Source: Haloarcula sp. DT43 (GTDB lineage Archaea; Halobacteriota; Halobacteria; Halobacteriales; Haloarculaceae). Taken from it: 64,000 nt of DNA. Both the position numbers and the translations under genes were made by a program. Where the stretch lies: assembly GCF_037078405.1 (NCBI RefSeq), contig NZ_JAYMGZ010000001.1:1-64000 (forward strand), in the 5' to 3' direction. Positions 57,198-64,000 of this stretch are shown here, piece after piece. How positions within the stretch are numbered: the stretch's first letter is position 1; each line of letters begins with the position of its first letter. The notes below the pieces were generated by a model. The model saw nothing but the letters and a program-made list of their open reading frames with translations. It had not been told where the DNA came from and made no database searches.

Positions 57198-58247
57198 TCA
57201 CTCGTTCAACAGTCCGTCCTCTTCGACGCGCATGACGCCCTCGCCGTCCGGGAGGTTGGGCGCGTCGACGAGCTTGACGATGCGCTTGTTCCCTTTGGAC
57301 TTGCGGAGGTACATCCGGAACGTGGAGGTGTGGCCGAGGATGTTGCCACCGATGGGCTGGGTCGGGTCACCGAAGAAGGAGTCGGGGTTGGAGGCGACCT
57401 GGTTCGTGACGACGACCGCGGTGTTGTTGAGGTCGCCGACCCGCATCAGGTCGTGGAGGTGCTTGTTGAGCTTCTGCTGGCGGTCGGCGAGTTCGCCACG
57501 GCCGACGTACTCGGCGCGGAAGTGGGCGGTCAGCGAGTCGACGGCGAGCAGGCGGACGGGGAACTCCTCGTCCTGGCTCTCGCTGGCGATTTCCTGGGCC
57601 TTCTCCGCCAGGAGAATCTGGTGGTTGGAGTTGAACGCCTTGGCGACGTGGATTTTCTCCAGCACGGAGGAGACGAGGGCGTCGAGCTGGTCCTCGTCGG
57701 TCGGGTCGGCGTCGGCTTCCTCCTCGACGACGCCGTGGAGGACCAGCGTGTCGGCCAGTACCTCGTCGGCGAGACCCTTGACCATCTGTTCGATACGTTC
57801 GGGCCGGAACGTGTCCTCGGAGTCGACGAAGATGGCGCTGCCCTCCAGACCGCCGTGTTCGGCGGGGAGCTGGACGTTGACGGCGAGCTGGTGGGTCACC
57901 TGGGACTTGCCGGCCCCGAACTCGCCGTACACCTCGGTGATGGACTGGGTCTCGACGCCACCACCCAGCAGGTCGTCGACCTCGTCGACACCCCAGGAGA
58001 GCTTCCCGATTTGCTCGCGGCGCTCCAGCACCGTCGAGCCGGTCTCGAAGCCGCCGATGTCGGCCGCTTCGCGGGCGGCGTTGATGATGTCGGCCGCCGA
58101 CGACTCGCCGATGTCGGCCGTGTTCGACAGTTCGCCGGGGGAGGCGACCGCAATCCCCTGGTAGGAGTCGTAGCCGTTCTCTTCGAGTTTCTCTGCTGTC
58201 GCCGGACCGACACCCGGCAGCTCCTCGAGGTCCTCGCTTGCGGACAT
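57198..58247 (-). CDS. radA: DNA repair and recombination protein RadA
   Basis: This 349-residue archaeal RecA/Rad51 recombinase forms filaments on single-stranded DNA. It has an N-terminal helix-hairpin-helix domain ([20 protein letters not shown], about 7-60), Walker [16 protein letters not shown] (about 108-122), the [15 protein letters not shown] segment, Walker [21 protein letters not shown] and the C-terminal [15 protein letters not shown]. No intein is inserted. A TATA box (58271-58278) lies 28 bases before the ATG. Confidence 0.96.
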   Translation of the reverse strand: MSASEDLEELPGVGPATAEKLEENGYDSYQGIAVASPGELSNTADIGESSAADIINAAREAADIGGFETGSTVLERREQIGKLSWGVDEVDDLLGGGVETQSITEVYGEFGAGKSQVTHQLAVNVQLPAEHGGLEGSAIFVDSEDTFRPERIEQMVKGLADEVLADTLVLHGVVEEEADADPTDEDQLDALVSSVLEKIHVAKAFNSNHQILLAEKAQEIASESQDEEFPVRLLAVDSLTAHFRAEYVGRGELADRQQKLNKHLHDLMRVGDLNNTAVVVTNQVASNPDSFFGDPTQPIGGNILGHTSTFRMYLRKSKGNKRIVKLVDAPNLPDGEGVMRVEEDGLLNE

Positions 58248-58270
58248 AGATGTGCCTTGTGCGTCCGGGG

Positions 58271-58278
58271 GTATAAAG
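58271..58278 (-). promoter_or_regulatory. TATA box of radA
   Basis: The minus strand reads CTTTATAC, centred 28 bases before the radA ATG, which predicts a leaderless transcript. Confidence 0.7.
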
Positions 58279-58434
58279 CCTCGTTAACACCAGAGTGAAA
58301 GTGAAAGTGCTGGACGGAAGCGGGGTGGTTCAGGACGGAATCGGGAGTTTTAGATGTGAAAGGGAAAGAGTCCGGAAGGCGTCAGGCCGGGCGACCGGAC
58401 GTGGTCGGCGACAGTGACGCCGCAGTCTGCCGTC

Positions 58435-59052
58435 CTACTCCCAGGGGTGGTAGCCGGGCCGGTCGGGCCACAGCGGGTACCAGTACTCCTTGTCGTCCTC
58501 GACGGTAATCTCGTCGCTGAGGTTGCTGTCCAGTTTGAACTCCGCGGCGGTGTCCCGCTCGTGGCTGTCGTGGGGGTCCGGCGCGAACGGGTAGTACGCG
58601 CCCCGTCGGAAGGAGTAGACCCAGTAGACGGTGCGGTCGTCGCGCGCGTGCTCGAACGCGAACAGGGCCGCGAGCAGGCGCGACCCGTACCGGCGCTCGA
58701 CGAGCGTGTCCGCCGCGAAGTGGATGGACGTGAGCAGGTCCTCGAAGTCGTCGTCGTGGAGGACGACCCACTGGTAGCCGTGGTCGTCGGTCTCGAAGGT
58801 CGCTCGCGTGCCCGTCTCGACCATCCCGGCGTCGAGGATGGACTCGACCTCGTCGACTGCGTCCTGGAAGTCCGTGCTGTCCACGTCGGCGAAACACAGC
58901 GCCGCCTCGCCGGTCGACTCGTACCCCAGGTCGGCCTCCATCGTGATGTAAGCGGTACTCATCCCGAACAGGTCCTCCGGGTCGGCGTCCCGCGTCGCGT
59001 CGGCCTCGGCTTTCACCCCGAGGACGCTCTTGAGTCCGTCGAGCAGTCCCAT
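58435..59052 (-). CDS. pspAB: PspA-associated protein PspAB
   Basis: This 205-residue protein begins GLLDGLKSVLGVKAEADATR and contains DPEDLFGMSTAYITMEADLG and GTRATFETDDHGYQWVVLHD, the pattern of PspAB proteins of haloarchaea and actinobacteria, which are linked by gene context to HtpX and PspA-type membrane-stress systems. It is soluble, with no catalytic motif. I chose the ATG at 59052. It lies downstream of htpX on the same strand, with a hairpin-containing 291-bp gap between. Confidence 0.85.
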   Translation of the reverse strand: MGLLDGLKSVLGVKAEADATRDADPEDLFGMSTAYITMEADLGYESTGEAALCFADVDSTDFQDAVDEVESILDAGMVETGTRATFETDDHGYQWVVLHDDDFEDLLTSIHFAADTLVERRYGSRLLAALFAFEHARDDRTVYWVYSFRRGAYYPFAPDPHDSHERDTAAEFKLDSNLSDEITVEDDKEYWYPLWPDRPGYHPWE

Positions 59053-59186
59053 ATGCCGACCCCTACGGGCCGGAGACCAAGGTGGTTTGCGTCTCGGCGA
59101 GTGGGTGTTTGAGTACGGTACCGAGTAGTCTACCAGCCAGAAAGGCCGGCCCGTAGCCGATTGGTCAATCAAGGCTGGGTGGGACT

Positions 59187-59275
59187 GAAAGGGGCCGTGC
59201 TCTCGGCGAACCCCGGCGTAGCGAGCACTTACCGGAGCGCAGCAAGCCGCGGGAGCCGAGAGCACGGGGGCTTTC
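59187..59275. repeat. Long stem-loop element between htpX and pspAB
   Basis: Two 21-base arms (59187-59207 and 59255-59275) are complementary except for three consecutive positions. The inner 13 bases (CCGTGCTCTCGGC / GCCGAGAGCACGG) match perfectly, and the ends read GAAAG and CTTTC. The loop is 47 nt and GC-rich with TAGCGAGCACTTACC. The gap 59053-59343 has no gene. The shape suggests a dispersed haloarchaeal intergenic element or an mRNA stem that separates expression of the two genes. Confidence 0.55.
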
Positions 59276-59343
59276 TGGCACTGTGCAGTCGGTACCACGA
59301 GAAGAGACGCAACTGCAGCGACGAGCGGCAGAAAAACCGACGA

Positions 59344-60222
59344 TTAGCGGCCTTCGAGTTCGCGTTCGAGGTCCTGCAGGCGGTCGATGCGCTTCTCGGT
59401 CGAGGGGTGGGTGCTGGCCAGACGGCCTATCCAGCCGACCCTGATGGGGATGATGAAGAAGGCGTTCATCTCCGCCTGGTCGCGCATGTCCTCTTTCGGG
59501 ACCTTGTCCATCCGGCCGTCGATTTTCATCAGCGCGTTCGCCAGCGCCGAGGGCTTGCCGGTAATCATCGCGCCGCCGCGGTCGGCGGCGTACTCGCGGT
59601 AACGGCTGAGCGCACGGATGAGCAGGAACGAGACGACCCAGACGGCCAGCGAGACGAGGATGGCGACGATGACCGGGACCTGCTGGCCGCCCCGTTCGCG
59701 GCCGCCGCTGAACAGCCAGCCCCAGCGGACGATGAGGAAGGCGATGGTCGAGAGGAACGACGCGATGGTCATCACCATCACGTCGCGGTTCTTGATGTGG
59801 GCCAGTTCGTGGGCCAGCACGCCCTCCAGTTCCTCCTGGTCGAGCGTGTTCATGATGCCGGTCGTCACGCAGACGGCCGAACTGCTCTTCGACCGGCCGG
59901 TGGCGAAGGCGTTGGGGACCCGTGAGTCGGCGACGGCGACCTTCGGTTTCGGGAGGTCGGCCTGCTGGGCCAGGCGGTCGACGGTGCGGTGGAGTTCCGG
60001 GTACTCCTCCGGTTCGACCGTCCGGGCCCCCATCGAGTAGAGCGCGAGCTTGTCGCTGAAGAAGAACTGCGCGCCGAGAAACAGCGCCATGAAGAAGATA
60101 CTTATCTGGAAGCCGGGACCGAACTGACTGAGGACAGCCACGAAGATGATGTACAGCGCGAACAGCAGGAACATCGTCAGGGCCATCCGGCCACGGAGCC
60201 CCCAGTCCGTTTGCCATTCCAT
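59344..60222 (-). CDS. htpX: Protease HtpX
   Basis: This 292-residue membrane M48 zinc metalloprotease degrades damaged membrane proteins. It has two N-terminal helices (MALTMFLLFALYIIFVAVLS and ISIFFMALFLGAQFFF), the zinc motif VLAHELAHIKNRDVM (HExxH near residue 134), two further helices (about 150-200) and the third ligand Glu in YREYAADRGGAMITG. The NAFATGRSKSSSAVCVTTG segment is typical. It is divergent from nmd3 (112 bp) and followed by pspAB. Confidence 0.93.
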   Translation of the reverse strand: MEWQTDWGLRGRMALTMFLLFALYIIFVAVLSQFGPGFQISIFFMALFLGAQFFFSDKLALYSMGARTVEPEEYPELHRTVDRLAQQADLPKPKVAVADSRVPNAFATGRSKSSSAVCVTTGIMNTLDQEELEGVLAHELAHIKNRDVMVMTIASFLSTIAFLIVRWGWLFSGGRERGGQQVPVIVAILVSLAVWVVSFLLIRALSRYREYAADRGGAMITGKPSALANALMKIDGRMDKVPKEDMRDQAEMNAFFIIPIRVGWIGRLASTHPSTEKRIDRLQDLERELEGR

Positions 60223-60334
60223 ACCCCATGGTAGACGGTCGACACTCTAAAACCTCGCTATCGTGCGAAAACACCACACGGGCGAGGCGGGCGGGAACAC
60301 ACGGCTTAAACAGTTCAGTACAGTAGGTCCGGTA

Positions 60335-61477
60335 ATGAGCCGGTCGGGAGAGTTCTGTCCACGCTGCGGTGACGAGATACCGGAGGGCACCGACGAGCGC
60401 CCGGAGCTTTCGGGTGCCGGCGGCCAGCGCAACTCCGAGCACGTCCTCTGTGACGCCTGCTACTTCGAGGAGTTCGACCTGGTGGACGCCCCCGACACCA
60501 TCCAGGTGCGAGTCTGTTCGCGGTGTGGCGCGGTCCACAAGGGGAACCGCTGGGTCGACATCGGGGCGGAGGACTACACCGACATCGCCGTCGAGCAGGT
60601 CAGCGAGGCGCTGGGCATCCACGTCGACGCCCAGTCGGTCGCCTGGCAGGTCGCCCCCGAGCAACTCGACAAGAACAACATCCGGATGCACGCCGAGTTC
60701 TCCGGCGTCATCCGCGGGACGCCGGTCACCGAGGAAGTTGCCGTGCCGGTCCGCATCTCCCGACAGACGTGCAAGCGCTGCGGGAAAATCGCCGGCGGCT
60801 CCTTCGCCAGCATCGTCCAGGTGCGGGCCGACGGACGCGACCCGACCGACGAGGAGCGAGAGCGTGCTGAGGAAATCGCCCAGGAGTACATCGCCGCCCG
60901 CGAGGAGACCGGCGACCGCAACGCCTTCATCACCGAGACCAAGACCGTCGACGACGGACTGGACATGAAGATATCGACGAACCAGATGGGGCTGGGCATC
61001 GCCAAGCGCATCACTGCCCAGCTCGGCGGCTCCTACTCCGACTCACGGCGTCTCATCTCGGAGGACGAGGACGGCCAGGAGCTGTACCGGATGACCTACG
61101 CCGTCCGCCTGCCCCGCTACCGGCAGGGCGAAATCATCGACCCGGAGGACGGCGACGGGCCGGTCCTGGTCCGTTCGGTCCAGGGGAACCTCAAGGGGGT
61201 CCGGCTGGCGACCGGCGCGGACTACGAGGCGAGTTTCGAGGACGGCGAGACGCCCGACGCCCGCCGTCTGGGGGTCCGCGAGGACGCCGTGCCGACGACG
61301 CTCGTCGCCGTCGAGGACGACAACGCCGTCCAGGTGCTCGACCCCGAGACCTTCGAGAGCAAGACCGTCCCGCGGCCGGACTACCTCGACACCGACGCCG
61401 ACGAGGTACCGGTGCTGAAGAGTCATGCGGGGTTGCACGTCCTCCCAGATACCGACGGCGCGGAGACCGATGAGTGA
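60335..61477 (+). CDS. nmd3: NMD3-related ribosome protein
   Basis: This 380-residue protein is homologous to the eukaryotic 60S export adaptor NMD3. It has four zinc knuckles in the N-terminal part: CPRCGDEIPEG, CDACYFEEFD, CSRCGAVHKGNRW and CKRCGKIAGGSF. A middle domain then follows (DIAVEQVSEALGIHVDAQSV, GLDMKISTNQMGLGIAKRIT), with an OB-like C-terminal part. In archaea it is thought to act in large-subunit maturation. The ATG at 60335 has a TTAAAC box about 30 bases upstream. Its stop overlaps the next start by eight bases. Confidence 0.9.
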   Translation: MSRSGEFCPRCGDEIPEGTDERPELSGAGGQRNSEHVLCDACYFEEFDLVDAPDTIQVRVCSRCGAVHKGNRWVDIGAEDYTDIAVEQVSEALGIHVDAQSVAWQVAPEQLDKNNIRMHAEFSGVIRGTPVTEEVAVPVRISRQTCKRCGKIAGGSFASIVQVRADGRDPTDEERERAEEIAQEYIAAREETGDRNAFITETKTVDDGLDMKISTNQMGLGIAKRITAQLGGSYSDSRRLISEDEDGQELYRMTYAVRLPRYRQGEIIDPEDGDGPVLVRSVQGNLKGVRLATGADYEASFEDGETPDARRLGVREDAVPTTLVAVEDDNAVQVLDPETFESKTVPRPDYLDTDADEVPVLKSHAGLHVLPDTDGAETDE

Positions 61478-62555
61478 CGAGGCGGAGGCGACGACCGACC
61501 AGCAGTTGTCCGTCGTCGTCCACAAACCCCGCTCACAGGTCGCTATCGAGTCCCTGCGAGCCGAGGGCGTCTACGACGACGCCAGAAGTGTCACCGAGTG
61601 GAGCGAGGACAGCGTCGCCATCCCGGTGACCGCCCCGCCACAGGAGACCCAGTTCCGAGAGGTCGTCCGGCAGGTCGGCGAGCCGCGGCTGCGGACGCTC
61701 GACGACCACCTCCGGGAGCGCGGCTGGACCGACGCGGAAATCGCCGCCGCCCCGGGGTCGTGGGCGGTGCTCGGCTCGGTCGTGCTGGTGGACGTGGGCG
61801 ACAGCCCGCGGCCCGGAGAGGTCGGCGAAGCGCTGCTCGCGCTCCACGGCGAGGCCGAGACGGTGCTGGCCCGCCACGGCATCTCCGGCGAGCACCGCGA
61901 ACCCAGCGTCGAGGTCATCGCCGGCGACGGTGACACCGAGACGGTCCACACCGAGCACGGCACGCGCTACGCGATGGACCTCGCGAAAGTGATGTTCTCG
62001 CCCGGGAACAAGGCCGAGCGGGCGCGAATGGGCGAAATCGTCGCACCCGAGGAGCGCGTCCTCGACATGTTCGCCGGCATCGGCTACTTCACGCTCCCGA
62101 TGGCCCGTGCCGGGGCCCGCGTCACCGCCGTCGAGCGCAACCCCACGGCGTTTCGCTATCTCGTCGAGAACGTCAGGCTCAACGGTGTCGACGAGCGGGT
62201 CCACGCCTACCGCGCCGACTGCCGGGACGTTGTGCCGGGCTTCGCCGAGGAGGGGCGCGCCGACCGCGTGGTGATGGGCTACTACGAGGCTTCCGCGCCG
62301 CGCGCAGCGGACAGTCGGGCTCCGCCCGACGCTTCGCACGAGTACCTCGACAGCGCGCTCGACGCGCTCGCGCCGGGCGGCGTCCTCCACATGCACGAGG
62401 CCACGCCGGACGCGCTCGTGTTCGACCGCCCAATCGAGCGCCTGGAGACGGCCGCCGCCGAGGCCGACCGGGACATCGAGGTGCTCGACACCCGGCGCGT
62501 CAAGGAGTACAGTGAGGGCGTCGCCCACGTCGTCGTCGACGCTCGGGTGGAGTAG
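61470..62555 (+). CDS. taw2: Taw2-type aminocarboxypropyltransferase (wyosine tRNA-Phe modification)
   Basis: This 361-residue SAM-dependent enzyme of the Trm5/Taw2 family has an N-terminal domain (about 15-180) followed by a Rossmann fold with VLDMFAGIGYFTLPMARAGA, RVTAVERNPTAFRYLVENVR and ADRVVMGYYEASA. The MGY after motif IV, in place of the Trm5-type NLP, favours Taw2, which transfers the 3-amino-3-carboxypropyl group of SAM to the wyosine precursor at position 37 of tRNA-Phe. It overlaps nmd3 by 8 bp. Assignment against Trm5 or another methyltransferase is probable, not certain. Confidence 0.78.
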   Translation: MSDEAEATTDQQLSVVVHKPRSQVAIESLRAEGVYDDARSVTEWSEDSVAIPVTAPPQETQFREVVRQVGEPRLRTLDDHLRERGWTDAEIAAAPGSWAVLGSVVLVDVGDSPRPGEVGEALLALHGEAETVLARHGISGEHREPSVEVIAGDGDTETVHTEHGTRYAMDLAKVMFSPGNKAERARMGEIVAPEERVLDMFAGIGYFTLPMARAGARVTAVERNPTAFRYLVENVRLNGVDERVHAYRADCRDVVPGFAEEGRADRVVMGYYEASAPRAADSRAPPDASHEYLDSALDALAPGGVLHMHEATPDALVFDRPIERLETAAAEADRDIEVLDTRRVKEYSEGVAHVVVDARVE

Positions 62556-62624
62556 GGCGTCCGTAACGTGGAACGTCGGACGGGCGGTCGTAACGCCTAA
62601 TTACGCCAGTGGTCAAGGGGAACC

Positions 62625-62714
62625 ATGGATAGACAGCAGCTTATCGCCATCATTCTCGTCGGCCTGATGGTCGGGTCGTCGGTGGTCTACGGGTTAGCCT
62701 TCGCCTTCTTCTAG
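62625..62714 (+). CDS. 29-residue single-helix membrane peptide
   Basis: This tiny gene encodes a Met-Asp-Arg-Gln start and one continuous hydrophobic helix (QLIAIILVGLMVGSSVVYGL). I recall near-identical tiny genes in other haloarchaea. GGGG precedes the ATG in the AAGGGGAACC context, a possible ribosome site. The stop shares the CTAG tetranucleotide with the stop of the convergent helicase gene. It may be a small subunit of a membrane complex; the partner is unknown. Confidence 0.6.
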   Translation: MDRQQLIAIILVGLMVGSSVVYGLAFAFF

Positions 62715-64000
62715 TCCCACACGTCCGACAGCGGGTGGGTGCCGTCCCCGGACCGCGAGCGCGAGCGGTCGTGACGGCGTTTCGTCCCGGAACTGAGCGC
62801 CGACAGCGCCCGGTCCGGCGAGAACCGCGGCAGGGCAGGCTGAGAGAGGCGGTCGACCTGGGCTCGGAACCAGTCGGGCATGTCGTGGTCGGCCCGCTCG
62901 AAGAGGTCAAGGAGCGACGAGTCCGCGAGGTACGTCGCGCCGTAGTCGTCGGGCGCGCGGACGACGCGGCCACAGGCCTGGATGACCGTCCGCAGCGCGG
63001 TCCGGTAGTACCAGCCCCACTGGTCGTCTTCGAGCCGTCGGGCGACGCGGGAGTCGCGGGTGTTGGGGTACGGGGCCTTGCACAGCACCTGCCAGCGACA
63101 GAGGTCCCCCTCCAGGTCCAGGGCCTCCTCCATCTTCACCGAGAGGAACACGTCGGGGTTGTCGCTACGCTTCCAGGCCGCGAGCGCCCCGTCCCGACCC
63201 TCCTTGTCGTGTGTGCGGACGCGGGCACCGACGCCGAAGTCGTCCAGGAGTTCGTTCAGTCGCTCCTGAATGGCGTAGGAGTGGCAGTGGACCAGGCCCT
63301 TCTCGTCGGCGTGGCGGGCCATGATGCGCACGATGGTCCTGGCGATGTCGGGCAGCGTGTCGTCGCGGTGCTCGAAGGTCATCTTCCCCTGGGCCACGTC
63401 GTACAGCGGCCGGTTCTCGACGGGGAAGGTGTGGCCCACTTCGACGAGCGCGACGTTCTCGGGGTCGAGGCCGACGTTGGCACAGAACGCCTCCTTGTTG
63501 AGGATGGTCGCCGACAGCAGGGCGAAGCGGTTGCCCCGGTCCCAGACGGTGTGTTTGAGGTACCGCTCGGGGTTCATCGGCTTGATAGTCACCGGGGCGT
63601 TCTCGCCGTCGGACTGGTCGACGACCCAGGTGGTCGCGCTCTCGGTGTCCGTGTAGTCCTCGCGGAACCACCCGAGGTCCTGCCGGAGCGTGTTCAGCGA
63701 GTCGCGTTCGGCCACCTCGTCGCCGGTCAGTTCCGCCTGGTTCCGCAGTTCCTTCACGCGGCGCTCGGCGAGGTGTTCGACGCGCTCGGTGAACGCGACG
63801 GCCTCGTCTAACCCGTCGATGTCGGGCACGTCGACGTCGTTCCACATCGGGATGGTCTCGGGCGAGAGGTCGATGGTGGCGTACATCTCCGCCCACTCGC
63901 CCAGCCCGTGGGCCTCGTCGATGACCACCACGTCGCGCTTGCCGAACACGTCGCTGCCGGCGGTCTGCATGAAGTACGCCAGCGTCATCGCGGCGATGCG
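62711..64000 (-). CDS. DinG/XPD-like superfamily 2 helicase, C-terminal part (truncated by window edge)
   Basis: This is the last 429 residues of an ATP-dependent DNA helicase, running off the right edge; the N-terminal Walker A and any FeS-cluster cysteines lie outside. Visible are the DEAH box in VVVIDEAHGLGEWAEMYATI, motif III-like ALLSATILNKEAFCANVG, motif IV/V GLVHCHSYAIQERLNELL, and motif VI VIQACGRVVRAPDDYGATYL. The tail is basic and serine-rich (SSGTKRRHDRSRSRSGDG). It probably acts in nucleotide-excision or damage-tolerant repair, as XPD/Rad3-type archaeal proteins do. It converges with the 29-residue gene at CTAG. Confidence 0.85.
   Translation of the reverse strand, partial: RIAAMTLAYFMQTAGSDVFGKRDVVVIDEAHGLGEWAEMYATIDLSPETIPMWNDVDVPDIDGLDEAVAFTERVEHLAERRVKELRNQAELTGDEVAERDSLNTLRQDLGWFREDYTDTESATTWVVDQSDGENAPVTIKPMNPERYLKHTVWDRGNRFALLSATILNKEAFCANVGLDPENVALVEVGHTFPVENRPLYDVAQGKMTFEHRDDTLPDIARTIVRIMARHADEKGLVHCHSYAIQERLNELLDDFGVGARVRTHDKEGRDGALAAWKRSDNPDVFLSVKMEEALDLEGDLCRWQVLCKAPYPNTRDSRVARRLEDDQWGWYYRTALRTVIQACGRVVRAPDDYGATYLADSSLLDLFERADHDMPDWFRAQVDRLSQPALPRFSPDRALSALSSGTKRRHDRSRSRSGDGTHPLSDVWD

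Noticed and set aside
1-64000. CRISPR array, insertion sequences or prophage
   Set aside because: No regularly spaced repeats, transposase or integrase genes, terminal repeats or phage structural genes were seen; the gene content is chromosomal core.

Overview
This window comes from the chromosome of an extremely halophilic archaeon (class Halobacteria; a Haloarcula/Halomicrobium-type relative is plausible, but the genus cannot be fixed from the sequence alone). The evidence is the 5' end of an archaeal 16S rRNA gene at the left edge, GC-rich codons, strongly acidic proteins, TATA-type promoters placed 25-30 bases before leaderless starts, and archaeal informational genes (MC1, thermosome, RadA, SUI1, NMD3, EndA, NucS) beside families largely restricted to haloarchaea (HalOD1, DUF5789-like proteins, PspAB, small zinc proteins). 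It is core chromosome. I see no insertion sequence, integrase, CRISPR array, prophage or tRNA gene.

Layout. 1-1.1 kb: 16S rRNA start, leader and tandem rRNA promoters, then the MC1 gene, all on the minus strand. 1.3-3.2 kb: a small AbrB-like protein, pyrD and an RDD membrane protein. 3.4-10.4 kb (minus): pheS-pheT, then a cluster running zinc-ribbon protein, endA, trpS. 10.7-19.1 kb: a large transducer, SUI1, a HAD hydrolase, a Ski2-type helicase and an NmrA-like protein. 19.2-28.0 kb: lipA and a 2-oxoacid dehydrogenase operon (E1 alpha, E1 beta, E2, E3) interrupted by a sensor kinase gene. 28.2-35.9 kb: a membrane protein, an aldo/keto reductase, pheA, hsp20 with a peroxiredoxin, leuS, a response regulator and a tandem pair of tiny zinc proteins. 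35.9-40.4 kb: an ornithine cyclodeaminase-like enzyme, a lipoprotein and the thermosome. 40.5-44.7 kb: mutS, a frameshifted HalOD1 remnant, and nucS. 44.9-55.7 kb: oxidoreductases, small zinc and membrane proteins, a PHP phosphoesterase, a RAD55-like ATPase with a partner, a possible Nmad3-type protein, an acyltransferase and a CPBP protease. 56-64 kb: a histidine kinase, radA, pspAB-htpX, nmd3-taw2, a 29-residue membrane peptide and a truncated DinG/XPD-like helicase.

Functionally the window is rich in translation (rRNA, three aminoacyl-tRNA synthetases, tRNA splicing and wyosine modification, SUI1, NMD3), genome maintenance (MutS, NucS, RadA, helicases, MC1) and proteostasis (thermosome, Hsp20, HtpX, CPBP). 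LipA next to the dehydrogenase operon can supply the E2 cofactor. I did not find a clear new multi-gene system. The best leads are the pseudo-receiver kinase inside the dehydrogenase operon, a NucS-type N-domain joined to zinc ribbons, the frameshifted HalOD1 remnant between mutS and nucS, a perfect operator-like palindrome over the predicted start of the PHP gene, a class-2 PyrD with a class-1-type cysteine, and duplicated or inverted gene tails.
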